Shown here one piece after another: positions 8,012-20,027 of a stretch of DNA of 49,517 nt. The DNA is from Robertkochia solimangrovi. GTDB lineage: Bacteria > Bacteroidota > Bacteroidia > Flavobacteriales > Flavobacteriaceae. A program made the position numbers and the translations under genes. How positions within the stretch are numbered: the first letter of the stretch is position 1; each line of letters opens with the position of its first letter. Location: assembly GCF_007279655.1 (NCBI RefSeq), contig NZ_QKWN01000017.1, positions 1 to 49,517 on the forward strand, given 5' to 3'. A model generated the notes under the pieces. It worked only from the letters and a program-made list of their open reading frames with translations, searched no databases and was not told the origin of the DNA.

Positions 8012-8467
8012 TCAGTAAGATAGCTCGGAGGCTATATTACTACAGGCCTCATCAAGCATCTTGTATACTTTTTCAAAACCATCTTCACCTCCGTAGTATG
8101 GATCGGGTACATCTCGATCCTGACCCGGGAAGATAGTATTGAGAATCAGGTCAATCTTTTCGATATCCTTTCGATCCCTGGCAAGAGCTTTGACATTGCG
8201 ATAATTGCTGTTGTCCATGACATAGATCTTATCAAAGTGATCAAAGTCCGATACCTGGAATTGACGACCTCTTTGATCTGAGATATCTATATTATGCAAT
8301 ATGGCGGTACTGATCGATCTGGGATCCGGAGTACTCCCGATATGGTAGTTGGAAGTAGCTGCAGAATCAACGGTGATTTCGTTTGGATCTACTTTTGATT
8401 TCAATATTCCTTCAGCGAGGGGACTTCTGCAAATATTCCCCAGGCAAACCATTAAAATCCTCTTCAT
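8012..8467 (-). CDS. Low-molecular-weight protein-tyrosine phosphatase
   Basis: A cytoplasmic phosphatase of 151 residues. The P-loop VCLGNICRSPLAEG provides nucleophile Cys8 and Arg14 (C-x5-R-S). The general-acid loop is DPYYGGEDGFEKVY. Its start lies one base after the dnaA stop, so the two are cotranscribed. The substrate is unknown. Relatives act on tyrosine kinases of polysaccharide export or on arginine phosphate, but no such partner is visible here. Confidence 0.9.
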   Translation of the reverse strand: MKRILMVCLGNICRSPLAEGILKSKVDPNEITVDSAATSNYHIGSTPDPRSISTAILHNIDISDQRGRQFQVSDFDHFDKIYVMDNSNYRNVKALARDRKDIEKIDLILNTIFPGQDRDVPDPYYGGEDGFEKVYKMLDEACSNIASELSY

Positions 8468-8468
8468 A

Positions 8469-9896
8469 TTATTGAGAAAACTTTTTTGTAAGGTCTTCTA
8501 TGTATTTTCTGAATTGTTTATCAGTTTCTGCAAGATTATCAACAGTTTTGCAGGCATGCAGAACGGTAGCATGATCGCGTTTTCCGATCTGTGATCCGAT
8601 ACTTGCCAATGATGCCTTGGTATATTTTTTAGCAAAGAACATCGCGAGTTGACGGGCCTGTACAATATGGCGCTTTCTCGTTTTTGACTGAAGTGTCTCC
8701 ACATCCATCTGGAAATAATCAGAGATAACCTTTTGAATATAATCTATAGAGACTTCGCGTTTGGTGTTTTTTACAAACTTTTCCACAACCTGATTAGCCA
8801 GGTCTAGCGTAACTTCTTTTTTATTAAAGGAAGACTGGGCGATAAGAGAAATGATCGCACCTTCAAGTTCCCGTACATTGGTCTTGATGTTTTGTGCAAC
8901 ACATTCAACAATATCATCGGGCATTTCAACCCCGTCTCGGTATAGTCTGTTCTTTAAGATCGATACTCTGGTCTCGAAATCAGGTGACTGAAGCTCAGCC
9001 GATAACCCCCATTTGAATCTCGATAAAAGTCGCTGTTCGATATCCTGCATATCCACCGGAGCCTTATCGGAAGTAAGGATTACTTGCTTTCCATTCTGGT
9101 GAAGGTGGTTGAATATATGAAAGAATACATCCTGCGTTCCGGATTTACCCGAAAAGAACTGCACATCATCAATAATGAGAACATCTATTAATTGATAGAA
9201 ATGTATGAAGTCATTTCGCGTGTTCTTCTTAACAGATTCGATATATTGTTGTGTGAATTTCTCTGCAGAAATATAAAGTACTGTTTTCTCCGGATATTTA
9301 TCCTTGATTTCAACACCGATCGCATGTGCCAGGTGGGTTTTACCCAGACCAACTCCTCCAAAAACGAGTAGTGGGTTAAATGAAGTACCTCCAGGCTTGT
9401 TCGCTACGGCTAAACCAGCAGACCGGGCAAGGCGGTTTGAATCCCCTTCCAGGAAATTGTCAAAACTGTAATTTGGATTTAACTGAGATTCGATCTTAAT
9501 GTTACGAATCCCTGGAATTACAAACGGGTTTTTAAGCTCTGGATTCTTATGCTTTACAGGAACATCTAATTCCTGTGGTTGCATGTTTGCGCGATTCGAA
9601 CTCGGGATACTTTCGGTGAATGGTTTTTTATTTCCGTAGGTGTTCTCCATACGGATCACATAGACCAATTTTGCGTTTTCACCTAACTCCTTGGTAAGGG
9701 CAACTTTGAGCAGTTTAACATAGTGCTCTTCCAACCATTCGTAAAAAAATTTGCTGGGAACCTGGATACTTAATGCGTTATCAGTTAATTTTACGGATTT
9801 AATCGGTTCAAACCAGGTTTTATAGGCTTGTGGCTGGATATTATCTTTTATGAATGTGAGACAATTCTGCCATACTGATTCCGCAGTTAAGTTCAT
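8469..9896 (-). CDS. dnaA: Chromosomal replication initiator DnaA
   Basis: The AAA+ initiator that binds DnaA boxes and opens oriC. The N-terminal helicase-loading domain I (about 1-80) includes the W-x9-L-x-x-F pattern. A variable linker follows. The ATPase has Walker A GGVGLGKTHL (180-189) and Walker B VLIIDDVQFF (239-248). The C-terminal DNA-binding domain carries KRDHATVLHACKTV. The length of 475 residues is normal. It heads a minus-strand operon with a tyrosine phosphatase and an RsmI-like methyltransferase. dnaN, recF and rpmH are not next to it. The 200-bp upstream gap has no evident cluster of DnaA boxes. Confidence 0.97.
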   Translation of the reverse strand: MNLTAESVWQNCLTFIKDNIQPQAYKTWFEPIKSVKLTDNALSIQVPSKFFYEWLEEHYVKLLKVALTKELGENAKLVYVIRMENTYGNKKPFTESIPSSNRANMQPQELDVPVKHKNPELKNPFVIPGIRNIKIESQLNPNYSFDNFLEGDSNRLARSAGLAVANKPGGTSFNPLLVFGGVGLGKTHLAHAIGVEIKDKYPEKTVLYISAEKFTQQYIESVKKNTRNDFIHFYQLIDVLIIDDVQFFSGKSGTQDVFFHIFNHLHQNGKQVILTSDKAPVDMQDIEQRLLSRFKWGLSAELQSPDFETRVSILKNRLYRDGVEMPDDIVECVAQNIKTNVRELEGAIISLIAQSSFNKKEVTLDLANQVVEKFVKNTKREVSIDYIQKVISDYFQMDVETLQSKTRKRHIVQARQLAMFFAKKYTKASLASIGSQIGKRDHATVLHACKTVDNLAETDKQFRKYIEDLTKKFSQ

Positions 9897-10096
9897 TATA
9901 TCGTATAATTTTTACTTAGTTAGTTAGGATGACGAAGGATGAAAATGGTAATTTTCCATCGCATTAAGGTTAAACAAATATGTGAACAATTATTTGAAAA
10001 AAAAAATGAAAACGGGGTTGAAATTCTACTTTTTTTTTCGCATGTCTTTTAACATTAAATTTACACTTTCATAAACTACGAAAAATACCTTAGATA
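9897..10096. other. dnaA upstream region, AT-rich, no clear oriC
   Basis: A 200-bp divergent gap between dnaA and the thioesterase gene, with long A and T runs and a TTAGTTAGTTAG triplet repeat near the dnaA start. The best DnaA-box-like string is TGTGAACAA (two mismatches from TGTGGATAA), and it occurs once. An AT-rich unwinding region is conceivable, but the sequence does not support calling an origin. A TTTAACATTA motif lies at 10048-10057. Confidence 0.4.
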
Positions 10097-10507
10097 ATGA
10101 AAAAAACACACAAAATTAACATAAGAGTTCGATACGGTGAAACCGATAAAATGGGAGTGGTTTATCACGGTAATTATGCGCAATATCTGGAAGTAGCAAG
10201 GGTTGAATGGCTAAGGGATTTAGGCGTTTCATACCGCTGGATGGAGGAGAATGGGGTGATGTTACCCGTAACTTCACTTCAGATAAAATATCTGAATCCT
10301 GCTCGTTATGACGATCTCCTTACCGTCGTTGTGACCCTTGTTAAAACACCGGGTGTACGTATAGAATTCAACTATGAAATTTTAGATGAAAAGAAGCAAA
10401 AAATAGTTGAAGCGAATACGGTTCTGGCTTTTATTAGTACCGACACCGGAAGACCTGTTCGATGTCCTGAATATATTCTCGATAAACTAACTCAGGAAGT
10501 GGAATGA
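10097..10507 (+). CDS. Acyl-CoA thioesterase, YbgC/FadM type hotdog fold
   Basis: A 136-residue 4HBT-family thioesterase that hydrolyses acyl-CoA esters. The signature RVRYGETDKMGVVYHGNYAQ places catalytic Asp17 and the Y-H-x-N-Y segment as in YbgC. E. coli YbgC works with the Tol-Pal region, but tol genes are absent here, so the in vivo substrate is open. It is monocistronic, and its last 16 bp overlap the convergent YigZ gene. Confidence 0.9.
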   Translation: MKKTHKINIRVRYGETDKMGVVYHGNYAQYLEVARVEWLRDLGVSYRWMEENGVMLPVTSLQIKYLNPARYDDLLTVVVTLVKTPGVRIEFNYEILDEKKQKIVEANTVLAFISTDTGRPVRCPEYILDKLTQEVE

Positions 10508-11112
10508 CAATCCACAGAATTCAGAATTATCTGATGGTGAGGTTCAAAGTCATTTAAAAGTTTTCCTACATCACCCTTTCGTGTACTCACGGTCATTTCA
10601 CAGGTCAGATCCATTTTCTGATCTGTGATCTCTAGATTTCTCTCTTTGATGATACGCATTACTTTGTTCATATCCGGATAACCAAACTGTATTCTGAAAC
10701 ATCGATTGATGGTCTTTTCTATGATCGGGCTTGATTCCAATGCCATTTGAGCTGTGGTTTTATACGCAGAGATCAATCCGCCTACGCCGAGTTTTATCCC
10801 GCCGAAATAACGAACCACCACGATCAGAACATTGGTGAGTTCGAAGCTTTGAATCTGACCATATATCGGCATACCTGCAGAATTAGAAGGTTCTCCATCA
10901 TCATTAGCGCGGTATCTGAATTCTTCTTCACCGAGCTGCCATGCATAACACCAGTGTCTCGCACTGTGATGTTTTGCCCGTAACGAATCCAGAATATCGC
11001 TGATCGCTTCCTCGTCTGATACATGGTAGGCATAACCGAAAAACTTGCTCCCTTTTTCTTTGAATAGTACTTCCTCACTGTTACCGTCTATGGTCTTGTA
11101 GCTGTCGTTCAA
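10492..11112 (-). CDS. YigZ/IMPACT family protein
   Basis: A 206-residue protein of the YigZ (UPF0029/IMPACT) family. Typical segments are KGSKFFGYAYHV near the N-terminus, HHSARHWCYAW (about 49-59) and DDGEPSNSAGMPI (about 75-87). GGIKLGVGGLISAYK (about 105-119) is also present. Eukaryotic IMPACT regulates the GCN2 kinase; the bacterial role is not established and ribosome-linked functions have been suggested. It is the last gene of the ribD-HAD-EamA operon and overlaps the thioesterase gene tail to tail. Confidence 0.88.
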   Translation of the reverse strand: MNDSYKTIDGNSEEVLFKEKGSKFFGYAYHVSDEEAISDILDSLRAKHHSARHWCYAWQLGEEEFRYRANDDGEPSNSAGMPIYGQIQSFELTNVLIVVVRYFGGIKLGVGGLISAYKTTAQMALESSPIIEKTINRCFRIQFGYPDMNKVMRIIKERNLEITDQKMDLTCEMTVSTRKGDVGKLLNDFEPHHQIILNSVDCHSTS

Positions 11113-11120
11113 ATCTGTTT

Positions 11121-11990
11121 CTAATTTTTTACGTATGCGATCACAAATATACTTACTATCGCCATCATTACCCCGAACCAGTTGCGTTTGTTGAGTCGTT
11201 CACCAAAAAGAAGAATACCGGCAAATGTCGTAATCATTACAATGCCAACATTATTGATGGTGAAAACGGTGGCACTGTCGAGATCATTCTCTCGAAGGGC
11301 CATCAGAATAAAATAAATGGAGAAATAGTTGGGTATACCTAATACGATACCCCCGAGTATATCTTTTAACCGAAGTGTCGATCTTCCGGTTAGTTTACGA
11401 TAAATGATCATTAGTATACCCATAAATGCAGCGGTACCGAAGATCGATGCCGAATAAATAGAGAATTCTTCTTTTTGCACATAATAGTTCTCGAGATATT
11501 TAAGGCCTGTGTCGATAATTCCTGATCCCAGAAACAGTAATAACGGATAGGTGAGGTTTTGTTTAAAGTTTAAGGCTGCCTCTTTTTTGACGGAAACCAA
11601 ATAGACTGCCGCTAATGCTAAAAGGATTCCGGTCAGTTTTAAAGGTCCCATCGTTTCATGATAAGCAAAGACTCCGAAGATCACCGGAATGATCAATGAC
11701 ATTTTGCCGGCAATGGAGGCTACCGACAGACCATTGGTCTGGGCGGTTCTTGCCATGACCACAAAAACGTTGATGAATAGAAATCCGAGTAATACAGCTC
11801 CCGAGAACCACGGACGTTGAACGATACTGCTCAGATTTACAGGTGCTGGGTTTAGTAAGATACCGATTACGCAGGCGATGATATAATTGATCACAATCGC
11901 ATTGAAGGTGTTGACCTTGTAGCGATCGAAAAGCTTGAATATTACAAAAAGCAAGCTGGAGATCAATATGCTGAACACCAAATAAATCAC
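11121..11990 (-). CDS. EamA/DMT-family transporter
   Basis: A 289-residue inner-membrane protein with about ten hydrophobic helices in two EamA repeats, from MIYLVFSILISSLLFVIF to GVMMAIVSIFVIAYVK. Members of the drug/metabolite transporter superfamily export amino acids, nucleosides or other metabolites. No residue signature shows the substrate. It starts 4 bp inside the HAD gene (11987-11990), so translation is probably coupled. The place next to ribD could hint at a vitamin or nucleotide link, but that is only context. Confidence 0.85.
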   Translation of the reverse strand: MIYLVFSILISSLLFVIFKLFDRYKVNTFNAIVINYIIACVIGILLNPAPVNLSSIVQRPWFSGAVLLGFLFINVFVVMARTAQTNGLSVASIAGKMSLIIPVIFGVFAYHETMGPLKLTGILLALAAVYLVSVKKEAALNFKQNLTYPLLLFLGSGIIDTGLKYLENYYVQKEEFSIYSASIFGTAAFMGILMIIYRKLTGRSTLRLKDILGGIVLGIPNYFSIYFILMALRENDLDSATVFTINNVGIVMITTFAGILLFGERLNKRNWFGVMMAIVSIFVIAYVKN

Positions 11991-12601
11991 CAGGGTAGGT
12001 CTTTAGCAAATAAACCGGTAATATCTTCCTGACCTGGCCTTAAATTCCAGACCGGCATCTGTAATTGGGAGGCCGCTTCTGTGTTTTCAACGGTATCGTC
12101 TATAAAAAGGCTTTCGGAGGCTGATAATCCGTTCTTTTCCAATACGAATTGGTAGATTTCTGAATCGGGCTTTCTCATATTGATCTCGTGCGAAAGGTAG
12201 AAGCCTTCAAAACAGGACTTGAATACATCGTATTTTTGCGTTCCAATATTATGAATCACTTGTTCTATATGTAATGCATTGGTGTTGCTTAGCAGAAATA
12301 AACGGTATCGGTTCTCACTTTTTAGATTTTGCAAGAATTCAAGGCGCTGTTCGGGAATGTCAAGAATTATAGAGTTCCAGATTCTTTTGATCAAAGTTTC
12401 ATTATCTGTATTGAATTCTTGTTTATAGAAAGCCAGGAATTCTTCAGTGCTGATCAATCCTTTTTCATAAAGAAGGTTGTTTTGCAACAACGCTTCAGAA
12501 AGTGTTAGTTCAGTATTGAGTTGACGAAGTTCCCTGAGGTATGCTTCTTTATCAAGGTCTATAAAGATGTCGCCGAAATCGAAAATGATATTTTGAATCA
12601 T
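11987..12601 (-). CDS. HAD-superfamily hydrolase
   Basis: A 204-residue haloacid-dehalogenase-fold phosphatase of the YihX/epoxide-hydrolase-like branch. Motif I is IIFDFGDIFIDLD with nucleophile Asp8. Motif II is LFLLSNTNALH, motif III the lysine in MRKPDSEIYQ, and motif IV SLFIDDTVEN. The small helical cap lies between motifs I and II. Substrate unknown. HAD enzymes near ribD could in principle supply the unidentified dephosphorylation step of riboflavin synthesis, but this is inference from position. It lies 10 bp after ribD. Confidence 0.88.
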   Translation of the reverse strand: MIQNIIFDFGDIFIDLDKEAYLRELRQLNTELTLSEALLQNNLLYEKGLISTEEFLAFYKQEFNTDNETLIKRIWNSIILDIPEQRLEFLQNLKSENRYRLFLLSNTNALHIEQVIHNIGTQKYDVFKSCFEGFYLSHEINMRKPDSEIYQFVLEKNGLSASESLFIDDTVENTEAASQLQMPVWNLRPGQEDITGLFAKDLPW

Positions 12602-12611
12602 CGAACTTAAA

Positions 12612-13670
12612 TCAGTTTACAGGTTTATTTCTATATAAAGATACTTTGTCATTTTCGATAAACATTCCGGAAATCGGGGTAATTTCAATTTTGGGTGCCT
12701 GTACTCCCCCGAATAGCTTGATCGGTGCCGTAAATACTCTGGCTTCGTCCCAGAGATCTTCACTTATAAAGCTGTTGATCGTTTGAGCACCTCCTTCTAC
12801 GATCAAACTTTGAATACCGTATTTCACGGCGATACGACAGATCTCATTCGGAAGTCCGTTAGCGATAAATACTTTTTCGTATTGTAACATGTCTGTGCTT
12901 TCCGGACAATTTTCGGCAAGGGTAATAATAATGGTTCTAACACTTTTGTCCAGCACATGATAGCGAGTAGGGATCTTTAAATTTAGGTCGATGACAAATC
13001 GTACCGGGGAATTGCCATACCAGGTTCGTGTATCCAATCTTGGGTTATCCAGAATGGCGGTTCGCGTACCTATAAGGATACCCATTTCTTCGCTGCGCCA
13101 TTTATGGACCAGTTGTCTGGATCCTGAATTCGAAAGCCAGACCGGTTCTGGCTTTTTGTCCGGATCCGATGGTGGGGCTATAAAGCCATCATTGCTTTCA
13201 GCCCATTTCAGAATGATATAGGGCCTTTGCTTTTCATGAAAACATAAAAACCTGCGATTTAATTCCCGGCATTCCTGCTCCAGGATTCCGGTAATGACTT
13301 CTATTCCTGCTTCCTCCAGTTTGCGTACTCCTTTTCCGAGTACTTCCTTATTGCTGTCCAGTGTTCCGATGACCACTCTTGGTATTTTATGGGTGATGAT
13401 CAGATCTGCGCAGGGAGGAGTTCGACCGTAATGCGAACAGGGTTCCAGCGTTACATACAACGTAGATTCCGTCAATAATGAGGGGTCGGAAACCGAATGG
13501 ATGGCATTCACTTCGGCATGAGCTTGGCCCGGAGGACTGGTATATCCTTCTCCGATGATCGTTTCCTTGTGAACGATCACGCATCCGACACTTGGATTGG
13601 GGTAGGTGTGACCCAGTCCATTTTTTGCGATTTCAATACACCTTTTTATATAGAATTCATGTATATTCAC
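12612..13670 (-). CDS. ribD: Bifunctional riboflavin deaminase/reductase RibD
   Basis: Performs two consecutive steps of riboflavin synthesis: deamination of the pyrimidine intermediate and NADPH-dependent ribose-chain reduction. The N-terminal deaminase has zinc ligands in HAEVNAI (His51, Glu53) and PCSHYGRTPPC (Cys78, Cys87). The C-terminal reductase covers about 145-350, with SGSRQLVHKWRSE, LIGTRTAILDNPRLDTR and SLIVEGGAQTINSF. The length of 352 residues is normal. The start is GTG at 13670 (MNIHEFYIKR). A TATTTTTG -7 box ends only 4 bp upstream, so the message may be nearly leaderless. It heads a four-gene minus-strand operon. Confidence 0.95.
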   Translation of the reverse strand: MNIHEFYIKRCIEIAKNGLGHTYPNPSVGCVIVHKETIIGEGYTSPPGQAHAEVNAIHSVSDPSLLTESTLYVTLEPCSHYGRTPPCADLIITHKIPRVVIGTLDSNKEVLGKGVRKLEEAGIEVITGILEQECRELNRRFLCFHEKQRPYIILKWAESNDGFIAPPSDPDKKPEPVWLSNSGSRQLVHKWRSEEMGILIGTRTAILDNPRLDTRTWYGNSPVRFVIDLNLKIPTRYHVLDKSVRTIIITLAENCPESTDMLQYEKVFIANGLPNEICRIAVKYGIQSLIVEGGAQTINSFISEDLWDEARVFTAPIKLFGGVQAPKIEITPISGMFIENDKVSLYRNKPVN

Positions 13671-13674
13671 GATC

Positions 13675-13682
13675 CAAAAATA
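13675..13682 (-). promoter_or_regulatory. -7 box abutting ribD start
   Basis: Read on the minus strand, TATTTTTG is followed by GATC and then the GTG start codon. The expected transcription start falls at or next to the start codon. There is no TTG at the -33 distance. Confidence 0.4.
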
Positions 13683-13698
13683 CTATTTTAATTGCGCT

Positions 13699-14184
13699 AT
13701 GAGCAGTGTTAAAATACGAGAAATTCAACAAAGTGACAATCAGGAAGTAGCGGTCATGATCCGGAAGGTATTGATCGAAATGGATGTGCCTAAGGTAGGT
13801 ACAGCCTATGCCGACAAAGCGCTGGACCGGATGTATGAAACATACGATGCGGATAAAGCGGTGTATTTCATCCTTGAGGAGGATGGAAGGATTCTTGGTG
13901 GAGCCGGGATCGCACAACTTCAAAATTTCGACGGCCCGATTTGTGAGCTGCAAAAAATGTATTTTCTGCCAGAAGCCCGGGGAAGAGGACTCGGGAGAGC
14001 TATGATGGATACTTGTTTAGAAAAAGCAGCCGCCTTTGGATTTGAACAGGTTTATATTGAAACCATGCCGAATATGGATCATGCTCAGAAATTATATATC
14101 AAATCCGGTTTCAGGTATATCGATGCCCCAATGGGGAACACCGGACATAGTTCTTGTCCGGTCTGGTTAATTAAAGACCTTTGA
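13699..14184 (+). CDS. GNAT acetyltransferase
   Basis: A 161-residue acetyl-CoA-dependent acyltransferase. The acetyl-CoA loop is EARGRGLGRAMMDTC (about residues 93-107, core R-G-x-G-L-G). It follows the strand ICELQKMYFLP, and LYIKSGFRYID is the C-terminal motif B. Substrate unknown. It is the first gene of the plus-strand operon leading to prmC, which starts 4 bp inside it. Its start is 28 bp from the divergent ribD start. Confidence 0.87.
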   Translation: MSSVKIREIQQSDNQEVAVMIRKVLIEMDVPKVGTAYADKALDRMYETYDADKAVYFILEEDGRILGGAGIAQLQNFDGPICELQKMYFLPEARGRGLGRAMMDTCLEKAAAFGFEQVYIETMPNMDHAQKLYIKSGFRYIDAPMGNTGHSSCPVWLIKDL

Positions 14185-15049
14185 AAATGAAATTGAATGC
14201 ATTGCGGAATTATGCCAGGCAACGACTGACTCCCGTCTACGGTGAACAGGAGACCCAAAGTATGTTTAAAATTCTTTGCGAAACTTTTCTGATGCTTGAG
14301 CCCTATCAGATCACCATGAATCTCGATAAAGAAATAGATGAAGAGGCCCTGAACAGATTTGAAGATGCAATCGAAAAATTATATGCACAACAACCGGTGC
14401 AGTACATCGTCGGGGAGACTACTTTTCGTGGATTGCCTCTTAAGGTGAACGGTGCAACGCTGATTCCGCGCCCTGAGACGGAAGAATTGGTGGCCTGGAT
14501 CATTAAAGATCATGAAAAACATACAGGTGTTAAATTTCTGGATATCGGTACCGGAAGTGGGTGTATTGCTCTTTCTATATCAGATGCAATGAGTAAGGCG
14601 GTCGTCGTTGCGGTTGATATTTCTGAAGAAGCCCTGGCGACTGCCCGGGAAAATGCGATTAACAATCATTTGGGAGTTGGGTTTAAAAGGCTGGATATTT
14701 TGAATATTGAACATCTGGCAAACGCTTTTGGTAAGGATCCGGTTCATTTCGATTGTATTGTATCTAACCCACCCTATGTAAGAATGCTTGAACGAAAGGA
14801 TATGAAACCCAATGTACTTAACTATGAACCTGCTACGGCGTTGTTCGTAAGTGATGAAGACCCATTGTTGTTCTACAGAAAAATCAGTGCTCTGGCTTAT
14901 GAGAATCTAAATGACGGAGGTTCATTGTATTTTGAGATCAATGAATACCTGCCTGAAGAGACCAGCGATCTGGTTCGGGGAGCAGGCTTCAGGGAAGTGA
15001 GTCTTAAAAAGGACCTTTTCGGTAAATACAGAATGTTAAAAGCGATAAA

Positions 15050-15053
<4 letters not shown>
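14181..15053 (+). CDS. prmC: Release factor glutamine methyltransferase PrmC
   Basis: N5-methylates the glutamine of the GGQ motif in peptide release factors 1 and 2, improving translation termination. SAM-binding motif I is FLDIGTGSGCIAL (about 119-131), motif II VVVAVDISEEAL, and the substrate-glutamine pocket is NPPYV (196-200). The helical N-terminal domain with LIPRPETEELV (about 94-104) is specific for PrmC/HemK. The length of 290 residues is typical. Four-base overlaps at both ends point to translational coupling. Confidence 0.95.
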
Positions 15054-18282
<3,229 letters not shown>

Positions 18283-18299
<17 letters not shown>

Positions 18300-19191
18300 C
18301 CGCCTTACTTTCGTTGATCCCATTTTCAAAATAAAAATCGATCCTTCCCAGGAAGATACCATAGCATCCCACTTGATTTACCAAAACCTGTTTGTCAGCT
18401 TTGTTCATTACAACCGTTGGTTTGTCTAAAAAGGTATGGGTATGGCCACCGATGATAAGATCGATATGTTTTGTGTTTTTAGCGAGTTTAAGGTCAGAGA
18501 TCTTCTCGCTTTCATAGGAGTAACCTAGGTGTGAAAGGCATACGACAAGGTCGCATTTTTCCTCTTCTTTTAAAACTCGGGAAATATCCGTTGCGATCTC
18601 TAGGGGATCCTGATATACGGTTTCTTTATACAGATTCTTACTGACAAGATCTTTAAGTTCGATTCCGAGACCGAACACGCCGATGCGAATACCATCTTTC
18701 AGATAAACTTTATAAGGTTTGATATGGCCGTCAAGTATGGTGTTGGAAACATCATAGTTGGCATTGATGAACTCAAATCCTGCATTTGGCAATTGTCCGT
18801 AAAGGCCTTCTATACCATTGTCAAAATCATGATTCCCCAGGGTTGCGGCATCATAGTTCATCATGCTCATCAATTTAAATTCCAATTCACCTCCGTAAAA
18901 ATTAAAATAGGGAGTGCCTTGGAAAATATCACCTGCATCAAAGAGTAAGGTGTTAGGGTTCTCGCTGCGGATATCTTCGATAAGCGCAGCTCTTCTTGCT
19001 ACGCCACCCATATTCGGATTTTTTGCATGTGTTGCGGGGAAGGGGTCTATATGGCTGTGTACATCATTGGTATGTAAAATGGTCAGATGTTTACCACTTC
19101 CTTTGGTACATGAGGTAAGGCTTAGGCCACCAGCGGTTATAAATGCTGAACTGGCGAGGGTGGTCTGTATAAACTGTCTTCTTTTCATCAT
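18283..19191 (-). CDS. 5'-nucleotidase N-terminal (metallophosphatase) protein
   Basis: An exported calcineurin-like metallophosphoesterase corresponding to the catalytic half of UshA-type 5'-nucleotidases. Metal-binding motifs are ILHTNDVHSHIDP, FDAGDIFQGTPYF, TLGNHDFDNG, CLSHLGY and IIGGHTHTFLDKP. The start is set at 19191 (or 19188), because the upstream gene ends at 19199 and the signal begins there. The signal has a twin-arginine-like KRRQFIQ and a lipobox-like LTSC. The protein ends after the phosphoesterase domain, so the substrate-binding domain is missing. That domain is encoded by the gene just upstream. The two products probably form one enzyme in the periplasm or on a membrane. 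Confidence 0.88.
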
Positions 19192-19198
19192 CTTCAGA

Positions 19199-19960
19199 TT
19201 ATGGGAGTTGTATAAAACGATCATCGGTAACCGGATCGATGGTATCTACCTTGGTGAAATAATCGATCATCTCATTTCGGATCAGATAATCGATCTCCAT
19301 GGAACTTACCGGATTGGTCAGGAAGTACATTCCGTCACCTCCGTATGCGAGATAATTTGATGTGGCAACAAAATAGGTTTTTTCATCCGCTACCGGTTCA
19401 CCATTTATCAAAAATGATTTGACATTATGATCTTTGTCTATGACGATTTTCATGCCGCGGAAGGGGTGTGGTTTGTTTTTTCGGAGATAATCTGCCATCT
19501 GTTTCATTTGAACTCCTGTAAGCTCAAGAATAAGTACCGTGTTTTCAAATGGCATTACTTCAAAAGCAGTTCTTCTGCTAACAGCACCTTTGGAAATGAT
19601 GGAGCGAATGCCTCCAAAATTTATAAGAACCACATCGATATGATTTCCTGTTCGCTTGAAGAATACCGGGTCGGATTGTTCATATACAATATCTGCGAGA
19701 AGATTTCCGATGGCGGTGTTGTACTTTCCATCATTCTTTGAAAGTGTCTTTTTGGAATAAGCCAGTGGATCATCGAGTACGGAATCGATGTGCTGACGAT
19801 AAGGTGTTATATAGGTGTCGTAACTGTCGATGCCTGATATAGAATCTGTTATACCTATTTCTTTCCCTGAAATCCGGTCTAATCCACCTGAACCCTGCTT
19901 GCATCCGGTCAAAGAAACTATTGTTATAAATATAACAAAATGTTTTAAATTAAAACGCAT
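19199..19960 (-). CDS. 5'-nucleotidase C-terminal domain lipoprotein
   Basis: A 253-residue lipoprotein (signal with SLTGC, lipid Cys20) made of the 5'-nucleotidase C-terminal domain that binds the nucleoside. Diagnostic segments are AIGNLLADIVYEQSDP, INFGGIRSIISKGAVSRRTAFEVMPF in part, and VATSNYLAYGGDGM. It lacks the metal-binding half, which is the next gene downstream with its own signal peptide. The gap is 7 bp, so the pair is one operon in reversed domain order. This arrangement is not a frameshift, since each half has a complete export signal. Confidence 0.88.
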   Translation of the reverse strand: MRFNLKHFVIFITIVSLTGCKQGSGGLDRISGKEIGITDSISGIDSYDTYITPYRQHIDSVLDDPLAYSKKTLSKNDGKYNTAIGNLLADIVYEQSDPVFFKRTGNHIDVVLINFGGIRSIISKGAVSRRTAFEVMPFENTVLILELTGVQMKQMADYLRKNKPHPFRGMKIVIDKDHNVKSFLINGEPVADEKTYFVATSNYLAYGGDGMYFLTNPVSSMEIDYLIRNEMIDYFTKVDTIDPVTDDRFIQLP

Positions 19961-19973
19961 AAGATTTATAATT

Positions 19974-20007
19974 TTGAAACCTGAAAGTACTTAAAGTTTT
20001 ACCTTTG
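19974..20007 (+). promoter_or_regulatory. Promoter of the DUF6913 gene and dapA
   Basis: TTG at 19974-19976 and TACCTTTG at 20000-20007 are separated by 23 bp, slightly long for the Bacteroidota consensus. The start codon is 20 bp further on. Confidence 0.6.
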
Positions 20008-20027
20008 TATTAACAATGTAAAATTAC

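Noticed and set aside
9961-10000. DnaA box cluster / oriC
   Set aside because: Only one string with two mismatches to the consensus.
11656-12009. 117-residue frame overlapping the EamA gene
   Set aside because: Same-strand out-of-frame shadow with unnatural composition (many Gln, His, Cys).
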